A stretch of DNA of 64,000 nucleotides from Nematopogon swammerdamellus (Eukaryota; Arthropoda; Insecta; Lepidoptera; Adelidae): positions 12,425,741 through 12,489,740 of the forward strand of contig OX336348.1 in the NCBI GenBank assembly GCA_946902875.1, written 5' to 3'. A model generated the notes under the pieces. It was given only the letters and a program-made list of their open reading frames with translations, searched no databases and was not told where the DNA came from. Shown piece after piece: positions 62,021 to 64,000 of the stretch (positions are counted from its first letter, which is position 1; each line of letters opens with the position of its first letter). The position numbers were made by a program, and so were the translations under genes.

Positions 62021-62249
62021 CTGAAACGGATGACACTGCCCACTACTTTAATGATAATCAGTGTCTGGCGGCGCGCCCCTATTGTACATACTGTAAATAA
62101 AAACTTTCTGGCTGTTTTGTCGATGTTGATTAAAAGGAAATGTTGATCGCTCATCGTGTATAGGTGTTAAAATAAACTGTTGATCCATCATCGTGTAGGT
62201 ATGGGTTGGGTATAGGTACCTACCATAAATTAAAAATAAAATGTTATGT

Positions 62250-62515
62250 TGACAAGATGCAAGATGCCGTGCCAAAGGGCGACAGGCTCGCCACCTCTCA
62301 ACTTGGCACGGTACATCCACCGAGTCATGGAGCAGGTGGGTCTTCGTGCCTTACTTGCTGCTTGATTGATTGAATATTGTTCGAATAAGTACTTTGCGAA
62401 ACATGGTGGTTAGTGTTGTGCTGTACTGTAATTTACCAGAGTTCTTGCAGCACAACACCGAGTGGCGAGTAATCTGCTTACCCCGATTGTCGGGATTCAG
62501 CGTGTGTGATAAATT
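62250..62515 (-). repeat. Repeat family A copy
   Basis: AAGATGCCGTGCCAAAGGGC through GAGCAGGTGGGTCTTCGTGC and the TGTTGTGCTG hairpin to TTACCCCGATTGTCGGGATT. Confidence 0.72.
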
Positions 62516-63399
62516 GATAGGTAATATAAACTTGTCATGAATAAAATAGGTAAGTATGTAAAAACCCAGGTGTGATTTTATTTCGAGCCATACTACCTAT
62601 ATAGATTATAGACCGAACCCATCTGTGTCATCACTCATCATCATTATGAAACACCTGAATGGGGGTGTACAAAATTTGACAAAATACCACATCATGTGAT
62701 GTGATGCATGACAGCGCGAATAATCCCCCTCTCCTCCTCCTCACCTGTGACTAGGGTTGCCAGATGTTCGCCATTAAAAAAACGGACAAGCAAAAACTCT
62801 ATTATTAAATTAATAGAGAATTTTGTTTAGATTTTTAAAGTAAAACACATTCATGAAATGTTACGAAAGAAAGTTTCATTCATACTAAGTATATTCTGTG
62901 ACTAATGAATAATATTTCGGTGACAACACAAACAAGTCATCATAGTACAAACAAATCAATATAAACTCGAACGTAACAGTATGCTTTTAGAACAAAATAA
63001 AGACTTGCCTACCTATTCTAAAATATTTTTTTTATCAACAATCAAAGGTAAGTGAATTTCTGTATCTCTTTACTCAAATAAAAAACTTATGCACAATAAA
63101 ATATACCACTAATTAAGTAAGACGTAGGTATGTAAAATTAAGACAAGTCACATACTGATATATCACTAGACATCGCTGCTAAGAAGAGTTTGGTTATTCG
63201 ATATTGCCTCCTTAAATGTGCTGCAAGTATGTGAAATGTTGAAAAAAATGTATAACTCGCTTTTCAATGTCTGTATCTCTAATTTATTCCACCCATGAAA
63301 GATATTAAAATATTTTTATAAATAGACCATATGTTATATGTATGACTAATGTACCTATACCTATATGAGTACCTACCTACTAATATTATTATAATGAGG
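62516..63399. other. AT-rich spacer
   Basis: CTAGGGTTGCCAGATGTTCG at 62752 resembles the end of element L at 32342, so a related element may begin there. No gene. Confidence 0.45.
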
Positions 63400-63436
63400 T
63401 CAGCCTCGGTAGCTCAGTACTCAGTGGTGTGGTCGC
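63400..63436 (+). repeat. SINE family B head only
   Basis: GTCAGCCTCGGTAGCTCAG with a 5-bp internal duplication, then unrelated text. Confidence 0.55.
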
Positions 63437-63744
63437 AGATCGCAGAGGCGTGTTCTTTTGTTCGTTGCCCACGAAGAACTATCAAAATTGCTGATAATTT
63501 CTCGAGATCTTCGATGTAAAACAGAACCTCTTTTACCTACTCATTGTCATCTACACTTCTATCTACACACGGAAAGGTCCCAATGTCTTTGGTCCCAGAG
63601 CAAGAAAGTCAATAACAACACAAACAATAACATATTAATTAACATAATGTAATAAATAAACAAACAACAACAAAGAAACGCAAACTTGTAAACCCATGCG
63701 GGCGTGCAGTGCAGACCGTACAAACAAGTTTGTTCTGTCAGTTT

Positions 63745-63940
63745 GACAGTTCGTAAAGCGCCGTTTACACTATGTCTGTTATATGGATGTTTACATCCAA
63801 AGTGAAGATGAACATTGAACGTTTCTTTGTTTAACGCCGTTTACACTATGTCACTATGGATGTACATCCATAGTGAATCATCCAAAGTGAAGATGAACAT
63901 TGAACGTTTGTTTGTTTACACATGTTCAATTTTCATTGTG
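63745..63940 (+). repeat. Short tandem duplication at the right edge
   Basis: GCCGTTTACACTATGTC and AAAGTGAAGATGAACATTGA each occur twice in the same order. A palindromic CACTATGGATGTACATCCATAGTG lies between. An ATG at 63966 opens MSRVRNEFVRAG to the window end, too short to assign. Confidence 0.6.
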
Positions 63941-64000
63941 GATGAACATCCATTCTGTAGTAAAAATGTCGCGGGTTCGTAATGAATTCGTGCGTGCTGG

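Overview
The window looks like a repeat-dense insect chromosome segment, most probably from a moth or butterfly. It has split genes with GT-AG introns, AT-rich spacers, ZAD and C2H2 zinc-finger genes, Jockey-type and RTE-like non-LTR retrotransposons, mori-type mariners, piggyBac-like TTAA elements, and many short dispersed repeats of the kind common in Lepidoptera. The order-level call is inference from repeat and gene style, not from a marker gene. There is no rRNA, no convincing functional tRNA, no CRISPR array and nothing prokaryotic.

Host genes. (1) The 3' part of a plus-strand C2H2 zinc-finger gene has exons at 1732-1857, 3380-3505 and 4821-5036, with its 5' end off the left edge. (2) A complete minus-strand ZAD/C2H2 zinc-finger gene has five exons between 27802 and 9138 and encodes 419 residues. 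The two genes face each other tail to tail and have matching exons with the same intron phases, so they are old paralogues. (3) A plus-strand gene for a Myb/SANT-like (Zeste/Apontic type) DNA-binding protein has exons ending at 51238, at 52858-52924 and at 57951-58306. (4) A possible terminal exon with a C2HC-like finger lies on the minus strand at 61673-62020; it could be a host gene or derived from an element.

Mobile DNA fills the introns and spacers. A nearly intact Jockey-clade LINE (9706-14421) with a 10-bp target duplication sits in the last intron of the ZAD gene. Two inverted copies of another LINE 3' end flank exon 4, one of them next to a GACC/GACA microsatellite. A 130-bp tandem array (20.4-21.4 kb) and a 100-bp satellite with an internal inversion (24.7-26.2 kb) lie in introns of the same gene. 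From 28.6 to 39.3 kb there are a piggyBac remnant, an element with 62-bp terminal repeats, and a 7-kb nested palindrome built around two decayed mariners. From 43.3 to 50.5 kb there are stacked elements with terminal inverted repeats, the largest bounded by a perfect 33-bp inverted repeat about 5.7 kb apart. The right third holds more SINEs, foldback elements and LINE 3' ends among the SANT-gene exons.

The most unusual signal is a SINE family (about 15 full or partial copies) whose head joins a tRNA-like A box to a segment matching the internal promoter region of 5S rRNA, followed by a tRNA-like B box. A second SINE family with a different tRNA-like head shares its central body. Several elements are nested in others with readable insertion order. 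All family names come from reading motifs; no database search was run.
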